Of a DNA stretch of 64,000 nucleotides, positions 20,256 through 29,962 are shown piece by piece. The translations under genes were made by a program, and so were the position numbers. The number at the start of each line of letters is the position of its first letter. Position 1 is the first letter of the stretch. The notes under the pieces are model-generated. The model made no database searches, was not told where the DNA came from, and was given only the letters and a program-made list of their open reading frames with translations. Source of the DNA: an uncultured Alphaproteobacteria bacterium (lineage in GTDB: Bacteria; Pseudomonadota; Alphaproteobacteria; HIMB59; GCA-002718135); contig CACIIL010000002.1 in assembly GCA_902586695.1 (NCBI GenBank), positions 1 to 64,000 on the forward strand. Direction: 5' to 3'.

Positions 20256-21142
20256 TGGATTGGGATAAATTAAAATCATTTTATGAAATAGCTATTTCAA
20301 AAAGTATTTCAAAAGCTAGTGCAAAATTAAATATTAGTCAATCAGCTCTAAGCAGGCAAATTCAAGATTTAGAGTATGATTTAAAGACACCGTTATTCAT
20401 TCGTCATCAAAAAGGTGTTAGATTAACTGAACAAGGAGAGAATTTATTTCAAACTGTTAGTCAAATTAATTTATCTGTATCAAATTTTGAAAAAAAATTA
20501 ATAGACAAAAAAACTAAACCAGTAGGCAAACTTAATATAAGTACGACTGTAGGATTTGGGTCTACTTGGCTTACACCAAGAATCAATAAATTTATACAAC
20601 AGTACCCTGATATGGAAGTAAATATTATTATGTCTGATGAAGAAGTTGACTTATCTAAAAGAATTGCAGATGTAGCTGTTAGAGTAAAAAAACCTACTCA
20701 AGCAAATTTAATTTTTAAAAAATTTGTTAACTTTCATAATCATATTTATGGATCATCAGATTATTTAAAATCTACTGGAATTCCTAGAAATGTAAATGAT
20801 CTAGATAAACACAACCTAATATGTTTTGGATCGGGATTGCCTTCACCTATCTCAAATATAGACTGGATTTTAAAATTAGGAAAAGAGGGAACTAAAAGAA
20901 AACCAAAATTTAGAGTTAATAGTATTTATGGGATGTCTTTAGCTGTTGAAAAAGGTGCTGGTTTAGCATCTTTGCCTGATTATATGGTTGCTGATAAGCC
21001 TCACTTAGTTAGAGTTCTCCCTAATGTAGAAGGTCCTTCATATCAAACTTACTTTGTATATACTGAAGCATTTAAAAATGACAGAAGGCTAGAGGTTTTT
21101 AGAGATTTTTTATTTAATGAAGCAAAAGATTGGCATTATTAA
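20255..21142 (+). CDS. LysR family transcriptional regulator
   Basis: N-terminal HTH (DWDKLKSFYEIAISKSISKASAKLNISQSALSRQIQDLE), substrate-binding-like C-terminus. Confidence 0.92.
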   Translation: MDWDKLKSFYEIAISKSISKASAKLNISQSALSRQIQDLEYDLKTPLFIRHQKGVRLTEQGENLFQTVSQINLSVSNFEKKLIDKKTKPVGKLNISTTVGFGSTWLTPRINKFIQQYPDMEVNIIMSDEEVDLSKRIADVAVRVKKPTQANLIFKKFVNFHNHIYGSSDYLKSTGIPRNVNDLDKHNLICFGSGLPSPISNIDWILKLGKEGTKRKPKFRVNSIYGMSLAVEKGAGLASLPDYMVADKPHLVRVLPNVEGPSYQTYFVYTEAFKNDRRLEVFRDFLFNEAKDWHY

Positions 21143-21145
21143 TCT

Positions 21146-21173
21146 TTGACTTACTTAAAAGAATTTGTATAAA
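21146..21173 (+). promoter_or_regulatory. Candidate sigma70-type promoter: TTGACT-N16-TATAAA
   Basis: TTGACT 21146-21151 and TATAAA 21168-21173, 16-nt spacer, 11 nt before ATG 21185. Confidence 0.5.
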
Positions 21174-21184
21174 CCTCATTAATA

Positions 21185-21268
21185 ATGGGATATCCAAAAA
21201 AACATCGCGGTCGTCGTAAAAGAGGATCTAAATACAGACGTAATAAAAGGCGTCAAAAGAAGAAATAA
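21185..21268 (+). CDS. Tiny highly basic protein (27 aa), MGYPKKHRGRRKRGSKYRRNKRRQKKK
   Basis: Own reading: ATG GGA TAT CCA AAA AAA CAT CGC GGT CGT CGT AAA AGA GGA TCT AAA TAC AGA CGT AAT AAA AGG CGT CAA AAG AAG AAA TAA; promoter-like elements just upstream; several CGT/CGC Arg codons. Confidence 0.55.
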   Translation: MGYPKKHRGRRKRGSKYRRNKRRQKKK

Positions 21269-21324
21269 CTACCTTTAATCTTTTACTTTTCTAATCTATG
21301 ATAGTCTCCAAACTAGGAGATAAT

Positions 21325-21720
21325 ATGACGATTTTTAACCCTATTGAAGAAAGCAAAGCTAAAGGAAAAGTAAAAAAAGTTTTTGATAACATCAAAAAAG
21401 AAAGACAAATAAAAAAAATTCCTAATTTCTGGAAAACTATAGCAAATGATCCAGACACACTTGAAAGAACATGGAATTCTCTAAAAGATATAATGAAAAA
21501 AGGTGCTTTAGACCCTCTAGTTAAAGAAATGATTTACATGGCAGTATCTATGACAAATAGCTGTGAATATTGCATACGATCACATACTGCAGCGGCAAAG
21601 AAAAAAGGAATGTCAGATAAAATGCTAAAAGAGCTGATTGCAGTTGTAGGTATGGCAAATGAGACTAATCGGCTTGTGGAATCTTATCAAGTTGAAGTTG
21701 ATAGTTTTCTTAAGAAATGA
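21325..21720 (+). CDS. AhpD-like/carboxymuconolactone decarboxylase family protein (ORF track starts at 21298)
   Basis: CEYCIRSHTAAAKKKGMSDKML (CxxC...H); AGGAG at 21315-21319 favours ATG 21325. Confidence 0.88.
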   Translation: MTIFNPIEESKAKGKVKKVFDNIKKERQIKKIPNFWKTIANDPDTLERTWNSLKDIMKKGALDPLVKEMIYMAVSMTNSCEYCIRSHTAAAKKKGMSDKMLKELIAVVGMANETNRLVESYQVEVDSFLKK

Positions 21721-21764
21721 TTATAATTCTTTAAATTATGTCAATTGATCATATATAAATAATT

Positions 21765-22769
21765 ATGTTTAAATTTTTCAGTAATACTAAATGGGCAATT
21801 TGGGCTTGGCCAGGCTCTATACTGATTCTATCTTCAATTTGGTTTCAGGTTAAAATTGATGTTAGAATTAATGAATGGTTTGGTGAATTTTATGATCTAA
21901 TACAAAAAGCTCTCTCTGCTCCAAATTCAATTACTATATCTGAATATTGGGCAAGTTTACTTTCATTTATTACATTAGCTGGAATAGCAGTAGCAGTTGC
22001 TGTTGCGATAAGTTTTTTTACAAATCATTTTTTATTTAGATGGCGAACTGCAATGGTTGAATGGTATCATTCAGTATATGATAAAGCTAGGACAATAGAG
22101 GGTGCTTCACAAAGGGTTCAAGAAGATACAATTAAATTTTCTAGAATTATGGAAAGTCTCGGTACAAGCTTTATAGCTTCTGTTTTAATTATTTTTGAGT
22201 TTACTCCTATACTTTTTGGATTAAGCGTTGGAATTCCAATTTATTTTTTTGGTGATTGGCAATATGGTTTAATTACTGGAGCACTTATTTGGTCAATTGG
22301 TGGCACATTATTTTTAATATTTCTTGGATTAATACTTAAACTTGTAGGTGTAGAATATGATTTACAAAAACAAGAAGCAGCATACAGAAAAATATTAGTA
22401 ATAGCAGAAGATGATGGAACAGTTAGGCCAAAAAAACTAGAGGAATTATTTGATGATGTTAGAAAAATACATTTTTTAAGTTATCTAAGATATTTGTATT
22501 TTGGAATAGCTAGTAATGCCTATGGTCAAGCAAATGTTTTAAGTGCATATATATTTTTAGCCCCTGCTATAGTTGCAGGAGTGGTTACTTTAGGTGTTAT
22601 GCAGCAAATTATTAGAGCTTTTGGAAGAGTTGAATCTTCACTGCAATATCTATTAAGAGCATGGCCTACTATTATTGAACTTCTAAGTGTTTACAAAAGG
22701 TTACGAGAGTTTGAAAAGATGATCGAGTCTAAAATTGAAAAAGAGAAACTAGAGTCTTCTTCTGAATGA
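21765..22769 (+). CDS. SbmA/BacA-like peptide transporter family protein
   Basis: FSNTKWAIWAWPGSILILSSIWFQVKIDVRINEWFGEFYDLIQKAL; multi-TM; YSVYDKARTIEGASQRVQEDT-like central region. Confidence 0.85.
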   Translation: MFKFFSNTKWAIWAWPGSILILSSIWFQVKIDVRINEWFGEFYDLIQKALSAPNSITISEYWASLLSFITLAGIAVAVAVAISFFTNHFLFRWRTAMVEWYHSVYDKARTIEGASQRVQEDTIKFSRIMESLGTSFIASVLIIFEFTPILFGLSVGIPIYFFGDWQYGLITGALIWSIGGTLFLIFLGLILKLVGVEYDLQKQEAAYRKILVIAEDDGTVRPKKLEELFDDVRKIHFLSYLRYLYFGIASNAYGQANVLSAYIFLAPAIVAGVVTLGVMQQIIRAFGRVESSLQYLLRAWPTIIELLSVYKRLREFEKMIESKIEKEKLESSSE

Positions 22770-23128
22770 TATTTTTACTATTTATCTTAATCCCCATAAT
22801 TGAAATTAGCATCTTTATAACAGTTGGGTCTAACATAGGCATTTTTAATACTATTGGGATAATTCTTTTGACAGCTTTGATTGGTATATTTTTAGTTCGC
22901 AAAAGAGGTTTAAGCTTATTATTTAATGCACGTCAAAGTATGTCAGAGGGTATAATGCCAACTAATGAAATAAAAGGGGGTATTTTTCTTCTTATTTCGG
23001 GACTGCTTTTGATAACACCTGGTTTTTTTACTGATTGTGTTGGTTTTGCTGTTTTCTTAAAACCTGTTCAAGATTTGATTGCTCTTAAAGCAAAAAATTA
23101 TTTTGTCTCAAGAACTAGAAGGTACTAA
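22766..23128 (+). CDS. fxsA: FxsA family membrane protein
   Basis: PIIEISIFITVGSNIGIFNTIGIILLTALIGIFLVRKRGL, GGIFLLISGLLLITPGFFTDCVGF. Confidence 0.85.
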   Translation: MIFLLFILIPIIEISIFITVGSNIGIFNTIGIILLTALIGIFLVRKRGLSLLFNARQSMSEGIMPTNEIKGGIFLLISGLLLITPGFFTDCVGFAVFLKPVQDLIALKAKNYFVSRTRRY

Positions 23129-24040
23129 TTTGTCAATTTGACTAACAAGTTCTATTAAGGCGGTAACTTGCTTATTATTTGACGGGTTTTCTATATTAAC
23201 TAAAGGTGGCATTAAATTATTCCATTCTGGTAAATTATCAGCAACTGAATAATATGCTTTTAATAAGCTTATTTGCTCATGTGTCCCAAGAACATTTCTG
23301 ATTTTTTCTAAAAGCTCTTGAAGGTCTTTAAAATTATCTATTGAATTTTCTTTCTTAAAATTATGAATTATAAAACTCAACAATTTTGCAGTTATGTTAG
23401 CATCTCCTGTAATAGCTCCAGCACCACCTCTTCTTGAAGTGTGCAAAGCTAATGCACCATTTCCACAAAAAACAGCAAATTCATTAAAAAATTTAATCGT
23501 TTTAAGCATATTCTCCAAATTACCTGTTGAGTCTTTAAGACCTACAACATTATTTGGATAAAGTTTTAAAAGCGCTTCTATGATATTGAAATTAATTGTA
23601 ACTCCAGATTGCTGAGGAATGTTATATAACAAAAACTTAAAATCATTACTTCCTGTTTCTTCTATTACATGTCTATAGTAATTTATTACACCTTCATCAG
23701 TCACATTCTTAAAATAAAATGGAGGCATAAGCAATGCTGCTTTTGCACCTATTTTTTCTGAAAATTTTGTTGATTGAATTGCCTCTTCTAATGATGGGGC
23801 ACCACAACCAGTAATTATTACTTTTGGATCAACACGATTATCTAACAAAAATTGTATTGTATCTTCTTTTTGATCAATGGAAAAACTACTTGATTCACCG
23901 TTAGTACCAAAAAGTACTAAGCCATCTAAGCCCTTTTGCATTAATGACTGACAATGTCTTAAATATAAATCTTTATTAACTGAAAAATCATTTTTAATTG
24001 GTGTTATTGCCGCACCATAAACCCCGCTAATTTTATGCAT
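23108..24040 (-). CDS. Dihydrodipicolinate synthase/N-acetylneuraminate lyase family protein
   Basis: GVYGAAITPIKNDFSV, LVLFGTNGESSSFS, YNIPQQSGV, VVGLKDSTGN. Confidence 0.88.
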   Translation of the reverse strand: MHKISGVYGAAITPIKNDFSVNKDLYLRHCQSLMQKGLDGLVLFGTNGESSSFSIDQKEDTIQFLLDNRVDPKVIITGCGAPSLEEAIQSTKFSEKIGAKAALLMPPFYFKNVTDEGVINYYRHVIEETGSNDFKFLLYNIPQQSGVTINFNIIEALLKLYPNNVVGLKDSTGNLENMLKTIKFFNEFAVFCGNGALALHTSRRGGAGAITGDANITAKLLSFIIHNFKKENSIDNFKDLQELLEKIRNVLGTHEQISLLKAYYSVADNLPEWNNLMPPLVNIENPSNNKQVTALIELVSQIDKLVPSSS

Positions 24041-24818
24041 ATAAGCTTAATAAGATAATTCCTAACAAAATTCTATAAATAATAAATATATTAAAATTGC
24101 TTACTTTTATTATTTTCATCATAAAATTTATAGACAATAAGGCTGTTATGAAAGCAGTTATAGCTGCAAAAATTGATGGTTGAATATTGAAATCTTGAAC
24201 ATTTGAGTTGTAAAATTTTAAAAGTGATAATGATAATGAAGCAAAAATAATAGGTATAGATAATAGCATAGAAAACTTTGTTGAATTAATTCGATCAAAT
24301 TTAAGAAATCTTAATCCAGTTATTGTAACACCTGCTCTACTTGCACCCGGAATAAAAGCTAAAGTTTGCCAAAGACCTATAATAAATGAATCAATAAATG
24401 ATATATTTTGCCATTTTTTATTCTGAGACTCTCTTTTATCTGCAAAAAATAAAATGATAGCAAATAAAATACTGGAAATACCAATTAATTTTATGTCTCT
24501 AAAATAGAGACTTACAATGTCATAAATAAAAAAACCTAGTATTAATGCTGGAATAGTAGCAACAATAACTTTTAGGGCAATTTTATTTTCCAAAATCTCA
24601 AATTTTAGAATATTACATATTAAATAAAACACTTCTTTTCTTAAATAAAAAATTACTGCAAAAAGAGTTCCAAAATGTACAGCAATATCAGTAAATAAAC
24701 CCTGATCTTCCCAATGGGTTAATTTTGCAAATAAAACCAAATGCCCTGAGGAACTAATAGGCAAAAATTCCGTTATTCCCTGCAAAATTCCTATTAAGAA
24801 ATACTGTAATTCAAACAT
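24033..24818 (-). CDS. uppP: Undecaprenyl-diphosphate phosphatase
   Basis: GILQGITEFLPISSSGHLVL, FIPGASRAGVTITG. Confidence 0.93.
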   Translation of the reverse strand: MFELQYFLIGILQGITEFLPISSSGHLVLFAKLTHWEDQGLFTDIAVHFGTLFAVIFYLRKEVFYLICNILKFEILENKIALKVIVATIPALILGFFIYDIVSLYFRDIKLIGISSILFAIILFFADKRESQNKKWQNISFIDSFIIGLWQTLAFIPGASRAGVTITGLRFLKFDRINSTKFSMLLSIPIIFASLSLSLLKFYNSNVQDFNIQPSIFAAITAFITALLSINFMMKIIKVSNFNIFIIYRILLGIILLSLYA

Positions 24819-26332
24819 TAACTAAAAATAGTTTTTGCTAATTCTGAGCCAGTGGGAAGAGGTTCAGCATTTTTATTAGAAAAATATTTTTCTAAAAACT
24901 GCAAATATTTATTATAATCCTTAAGAATTAATAATTTTTTATCTTTATCCTCATCATCATTCTCTTCTAACTTACTAAATTCAGTATCAACATAATTCAT
25001 TGCTTCCGGTATCGTTGTAAATGGACGTTCTTGATTAATAACTAATCTGTCATGAAGTTCTCTATGAATGGTTTTGAAATCTTCATTAGAGAGTGTTTTG
25101 GGACTCTCATCAAAAATTAGACGTTTTAACATAAAGCTTGCACGTGGATCTTTTATTCCAAGAGCAATTTTATATTTGTCACTCCAATTAGCTTTTTCAT
25201 GAAATTGAGCAATTTCTGAAGTTTGACCGAATTGAGTAAATAGATTTGCTTTACTCTCGGGAAATAAGTTGTCTTGAGAGGATTCTTCTTCTTTTTCTAT
25301 TTGTCTGTCTATTTCCATTAATTTAAATTTGTCAGCAAGAGCTTTATTTTTATAAACCATCTTAGCTCTTTCATTTAATACTTCTGATCCAATTTCATTA
25401 TATGGCTCATAATTAATAGCAATTTTACCAGGTAATAGAATAGGATGCTGGTTACATATAACGTATCTATTCTTTTTTTTAATTAACTTTTTAAACTCTT
25501 CTGAGTTACACTCAATTAACGGTTCTGGATCATGTGATAAATCAATTGTATGAAACCATCCACTATATTGTGATTCACATACCATTGATAATGCTTGTAA
25601 TTTTACTCTTCCAGCAAAACTGGTCATATAGCAAAAACCCTTATTGGAACTGACATAATCAATCGCCTTTTCTTTACTCATTGTCATTTTTAATTGTTCC
25701 CAATTTTCCTTACTGCTTTCTTGAATATATTTAGTAAGAGCAATTGATGTTTTCACATCACTAAAAGCATCATGGGCAAATTCAATTGGTAAATTATTTA
25801 ATTCAGCTAATTTTTCCAATTTGAAACTAGGATTGCCTCGTGCTGTTAAAGGAGTTTTAATACCACTTGGATTTATAGCATATAATGCTCTTGCTAGGCT
25901 TAATGTATCTCCTCTATTCTTTCTCGTGATGTAAGGAAAAAATAAATTATTAAATAAATTATACTCTAAAACTGACTCATCAAATTCTATTATATTATGG
26001 CCTATAAATACTGTATCAGGTTCATCTTTTTTCCATTCATCAAAAGTCGAATTAATTTTTTTAATTAATTCATAAGATGACATTTTGGCATTTAAAGCTT
26101 CTTTAATTCCTTTTTGTGTTGTTAATAATGCTCCAGGCTGAGAGATGATTGATGTTCTGGGACGGCAAAATTCATTAATATTTTGATTAGTTGGTTGAAA
26201 ATTCTCATCGGTGACTATTGCTGCTATTTGAAGTATTTGTTCCCATTTTGGTGTTGTTCCAAAAGCATTAGGGCTTTCTTTTTTACCCCTTCCTGTCGTT
26301 TCTAAATCATAAAATATATATTTATTTGCCAT
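24818..26332 (-). CDS. sbcB: Exodeoxyribonuclease I-like 3'-5' exonuclease (SbcB-like)
   Basis: YIFYDLETTGRG, EQILQIAAIVTDENF, GHNIIEFDESVLEYNLF, AHDAFSDVKTSIALTKYI; long SbcB-like C-terminus. Confidence 0.8.
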   Translation of the reverse strand: MANKYIFYDLETTGRGKKESPNAFGTTPKWEQILQIAAIVTDENFQPTNQNINEFCRPRTSIISQPGALLTTQKGIKEALNAKMSSYELIKKINSTFDEWKKDEPDTVFIGHNIIEFDESVLEYNLFNNLFFPYITRKNRGDTLSLARALYAINPSGIKTPLTARGNPSFKLEKLAELNNLPIEFAHDAFSDVKTSIALTKYIQESSKENWEQLKMTMSKEKAIDYVSSNKGFCYMTSFAGRVKLQALSMVCESQYSGWFHTIDLSHDPEPLIECNSEEFKKLIKKKNRYVICNQHPILLPGKIAINYEPYNEIGSEVLNERAKMVYKNKALADKFKLMEIDRQIEKEEESSQDNLFPESKANLFTQFGQTSEIAQFHEKANWSDKYKIALGIKDPRASFMLKRLIFDESPKTLSNEDFKTIHRELHDRLVINQERPFTTIPEAMNYVDTEFSKLEENDDEDKDKKLLILKDYNKYLQFLEKYFSNKNAEPLPTGSELAKTIFS

Positions 26333-26460
26333 ATATAATTCCTTTCTACTTTATTGTTTTGAATTTGAAATATTAAAGATTCTTTATTTTTGGTATTTTT
26401 TGGCAAGAAACAATCATATTTATCAAAAATAAATTTCAATAAATTATAGATGTTATAATT

Positions 26461-27246
26461 GTGTATATGAACGAAATTACTGGTGTTAAAGGCTTATTAA
26501 TAGATTTAGAAGGAGTTCTTTATAGTGATAATAACTTAACTCCTGGATCTATTGAGGTAATTAAAGAATTAAAAAAAAATAGTTTAAAATTAAGATTTTT
26601 AACAAATACTACAACTGCACCCAGAAAAATAATATTCAATAAACTTTACGATTTTGGTTTTGATATTGAAGAAAAAGAAATATTTACCCCTATAATTGCT
26701 ACTAAAAATTATTTGAGAGAAAATAGAGTTAAAAGAATTGCTTTAATTACGAATATTGAAATTATTGAAGAATTTAATGACTATGAAATTACACAAAAAA
26801 ACCCTGAAGCTGTCATTATGGGAGACATATATAAAAATTTTAAATGGGACATATTAGATAGAATATTTAAATTAGTATACCTACAAAATGCCGCTTTGAT
26901 TGCTTTACACCAAAATAAATATTCTATGCGAGATGGTGAAGTTTCTCTTGACCTTGGTCCTTTTGTTAAAGCTATAGAGTATTCAAGTGGAAAAAAATCA
27001 ATTTTAATGGGTAAGCCTGAAAAAAATTTTTTTGACTTAGCTGTAAAAGATTTAAATATCAATAATGAAAATATTTTAATGATTGGGGACGATATTTCAT
27101 CTGATATTGAAGGATCAATAAATGCTAACTTAAAAGCAATTCAAGTTAAAACAGGCAAGTTTCAAGAAAAAGATTTAAAATATCCTACTCAACCGAATTA
27201 CCGTTTAAATTCAATAACTGAATTACCAAAATTACTTGGATTTTAA
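26461..27246 (+). CDS. HAD-superfamily hydrolase, subfamily IIA
   Basis: LLIDLEGVLYSDNNLTPGS, LRFLTNTTTAP, MGKPEKNFFDLAV, MIGDDISSDIEGSINA. Confidence 0.88.
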   Translation: MYMNEITGVKGLLIDLEGVLYSDNNLTPGSIEVIKELKKNSLKLRFLTNTTTAPRKIIFNKLYDFGFDIEEKEIFTPIIATKNYLRENRVKRIALITNIEIIEEFNDYEITQKNPEAVIMGDIYKNFKWDILDRIFKLVYLQNAALIALHQNKYSMRDGEVSLDLGPFVKAIEYSSGKKSILMGKPEKNFFDLAVKDLNINNENILMIGDDISSDIEGSINANLKAIQVKTGKFQEKDLKYPTQPNYRLNSITELPKLLGF

Positions 27247-27423
27247 TTAATCTCTTTTAACCCAATAAAAATGATAAAAAGCTGCTGCACCTATAGCTAC
27301 AAACAGAGAAACAAAGGCAACATAGATTATTGTTGAAATTGCCCAGAAAACAATAACTAGGAAAAGTCCTATACCTGTTATTGCTGCCCAAAAATAAAGT
27401 AATCTTTCTAAAAACTGTTGCAT
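27247..27423 (-). CDS. Small membrane protein, 58 aa (absent from ORF track)
   Basis: Own reading: MQQFLERLLYFWAAITGIGLFLVIVFWAISTIIYVAFVSLFVAIGAAAFYHFYWVKRD*; two TM-like segments. Confidence 0.55.
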   Translation of the reverse strand: MQQFLERLLYFWAAITGIGLFLVIVFWAISTIIYVAFVSLFVAIGAAAFYHFYWVKRD

Positions 27424-27441
27424 AGAAGCCTTCTATATTAT

Positions 27442-28360
27442 TTATAAGATTTTATCAATTTCATCACGATTTGGCATTGAATTGGCTGTACCTATTTTAG
27501 TCGTAGATAATCCTGCCGTAGCACTAGCAAATGAAATAGCATCTTTAATACTTTTGTTTTCTGTTAATGCTACAGCGAATCCCGCATTAAAAGCATCTCC
27601 AGCACCAGTTGTATCAACAACTGGATTTGATAAGTTTGCTATGGGTGATGAAAATGTTTCATTTGCATTAGCAAAATAAGCTCCTTTTTCACCTAAAGTT
27701 ATAATAACATTCTTAATTCCCATATCTAATAATTTTGATGCTGCCCTACTTGCATCATCATTTGAATTCACAGCATGACCAACATAAAAACTAGCTTCAG
27801 TTTCATTTGGTGTGAAATAATCAATAAAAGGAAATACACTTTTATCAATTTCTGCAGCTGGTGCAGGGTTCAGAACTGTTTTTACTCCTAAACTATGTGC
27901 TTTTTTTAATAGCATATAAAACTGTTTCTTTTGGTGCTTCTAATTGAGTAAGAAATATTTTAGAATCTTTAATTATATTTTCTGCTTTATCAATATCGGC
28001 ATTGGTGATTGCAGCTGCCGCACCAGGAAATACATTTATAGCATTTGCACCTGATTCTTCATTAACCATAATTGCAGCTGCTCCAGTTGAATGTTCCCTG
28101 GAAATGATGACATTTGAGTAATCTACTTTAGCTTCATCATAAATCTTTGTTGCCATTTCCCCAAATTGATCGTCACCAATTTTAGAAATAAAATATGTTT
28201 TAACACCTGCTTTAGCTGCTGCTACTGCCTGATTAGATCCTTTGCCTCCAGGACCTATTACAAAATTATTCCCTAATATTGTTTCTCCTTCAATTGGTAT
28301 TTTTTTTCCAAAGAAAACTAAATCTGCAACATATATTCCAAGAATGCTAATTGAGGACAT
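27442..28360 (-). pseudogene. rbsK: Ribokinase (PfkB family), split by a +1 nt A-run expansion at 27901-27907
   Basis: N-part 27893..28360 (GPGGKGSNQAVAAAKAGVKTYFISKIGDDQFG) and C-part 27442..27915 (DTTGAGDAFNAGFAVAL); removing one A from AAAAAAA gives ...YAIKKAHSLGVKTVLNPAPA. Confidence 0.88.
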
Positions 28361-28372
28361 TTTATTAATTAT

Positions 28373-28825
28373 TTATATAATCCAAACTTTTCCATCTGAT
28401 TTAATTACACCTTTCGTAAATATAAAACAACCAAATGGCCTTGTTTCACTTGTACTAACGACACAAAAAGCTTTTTTTGTTTCTTCGTAAAATTTTTGTC
28501 TCTCTATTGATCCAACTTTCCAATTTATTCCTGAAACTTCTTTAACTATATTAATTAAATCTTGATGAACTTCATTAATTTCGTCTGGTTTTTCATCTAT
28601 TTCCATTCTCAAAACTGGATGAGGTATAAAGCTATCTAATGGAAAAACTGATAAAATTGCTTTTGCAGCTCTAGGAATATCAATGCCATCTAAACGTACT
28701 ACTTTAGAATTATTAGAATGAGCAGGAAAATTTGCATCGCATAGAACAAGATTATCCCCATGCCCCATTGATTGCATTAGTGATAAAAGTTCAGGACTAA
28801 GTAAAGGATCAATATTTATTAACAT
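28373..28825 (-). CDS. rbsD: RbsD/FucU family sugar mutarotase (ORF track starts at 29014)
   Basis: MLINIDPLLSPELLSLMQSMGHGDNLVLCDANFPAHS. Confidence 0.85.
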   Translation of the reverse strand: MLINIDPLLSPELLSLMQSMGHGDNLVLCDANFPAHSNNSKVVRLDGIDIPRAAKAILSVFPLDSFIPHPVLRMEIDEKPDEINEVHQDLINIVKEVSGINWKVGSIERQKFYEETKKAFCVVSTSETRPFGCFIFTKGVIKSDGKVWII

Positions 28826-28978
28826 TTTGATAATTATTATTATAAAGATTAAGTTTAAGTATATATTTGTATTTTGATTTTGTAAATTTAGAACTTTTCC
28901 ACAGAAGTAGACATAACATAAAGATAAGGTAGCACTTTTTAGTAGCCATTTAGTATAAAAAAATACAAAATAATCATA

Positions 28979-29959
28979 ATGAAAAAACAGCAATTTGGCG
29001 CAGGTATTTGGCACTTTGCAACATACGTAGATAGATATGCCACAGATGGATATGGTGAACCACGAAGTGTATTAGATGCGATAGAGCTTGCAGGTAAAGT
29101 AAAAGATTTATCAGTAGTTGATATAAACTATCCCTATTTTGGGGGCAATTTTACAAATGAAGAAATAAAGATTGCACTCGATAAAGTTAATTTAAATGTC
29201 ATTGGGATAACTCCAGAAATTTACACTAAAGAATTTAGAAAAGGAGCATTTACAAATCCAGATTCTGGAGTTCGTAAACGTGCTCATGAATTAATAACAG
29301 AAGCATGTGAAGCTGTAAGATTTTTTAATGCAGCTTATGTAAAATTGTGGCCAGGACAAGATGGATGGGATTATCCATTTCAGGTTGATTATAGTACAGT
29401 TTGGAAAAATTCTATGGATGGAGTTGGGAGACTAGCAAGTGAAAATCCCGATCTTAAATTTGTTATTGAATATAAGCCTAGGGAACCAAGAATAAAAATG
29501 AGTTATGATTCTGTAGCCAGAACTTTGCTGGGTATAGAAAAAATTGGTCTTCCAAACATTGGTATACTTCTTGATTTTGGGCATGCAATTTATGGTGGTG
29601 AATGTGCTGCAGATTCTGCACAACTGGCAATTGATTATGGTCGTTTGTTTGGAATGGACGTAAATGATAATTATCGTTCTTGGGATGATGATCTAATTGC
29701 AGGTAGTTTGCATCCTATGGAAATATTTGAATTTTTTTATGTTTTGAAAAAAAATAACTGGGAAGGGGTATGGCAGCTTGATCAATTTCCTTTTAGAGAA
29801 GATAGTGTAGAAATGGCCAATCAATCAATAGATTTTTTAAAATCTATTGAAAAGGCTTTGAATGAATTAGATATTAAGGCACTTCAAGAAGCTCAATCAG
29901 ATCATGATGCTTTGGCTGCAATGAAAATTGCCCAAAAAGCACTCTATAAATTTTTGTAA
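28979..29959 (+). CDS. Sugar phosphate isomerase/epimerase-like TIM-barrel protein
   Basis: Xylose isomerase-like TIM barrel: [60 protein letters not shown]. Confidence 0.8.
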   Translation: MKKQQFGAGIWHFATYVDRYATDGYGEPRSVLDAIELAGKVKDLSVVDINYPYFGGNFTNEEIKIALDKVNLNVIGITPEIYTKEFRKGAFTNPDSGVRKRAHELITEACEAVRFFNAAYVKLWPGQDGWDYPFQVDYSTVWKNSMDGVGRLASENPDLKFVIEYKPREPRIKMSYDSVARTLLGIEKIGLPNIGILLDFGHAIYGGECAADSAQLAIDYGRLFGMDVNDNYRSWDDDLIAGSLHPMEIFEFFYVLKKNNWEGVWQLDQFPFREDSVEMANQSIDFLKSIEKALNELDIKALQEAQSDHDALAAMKIAQKALYKFL

Positions 29960-29962
29960 AAA

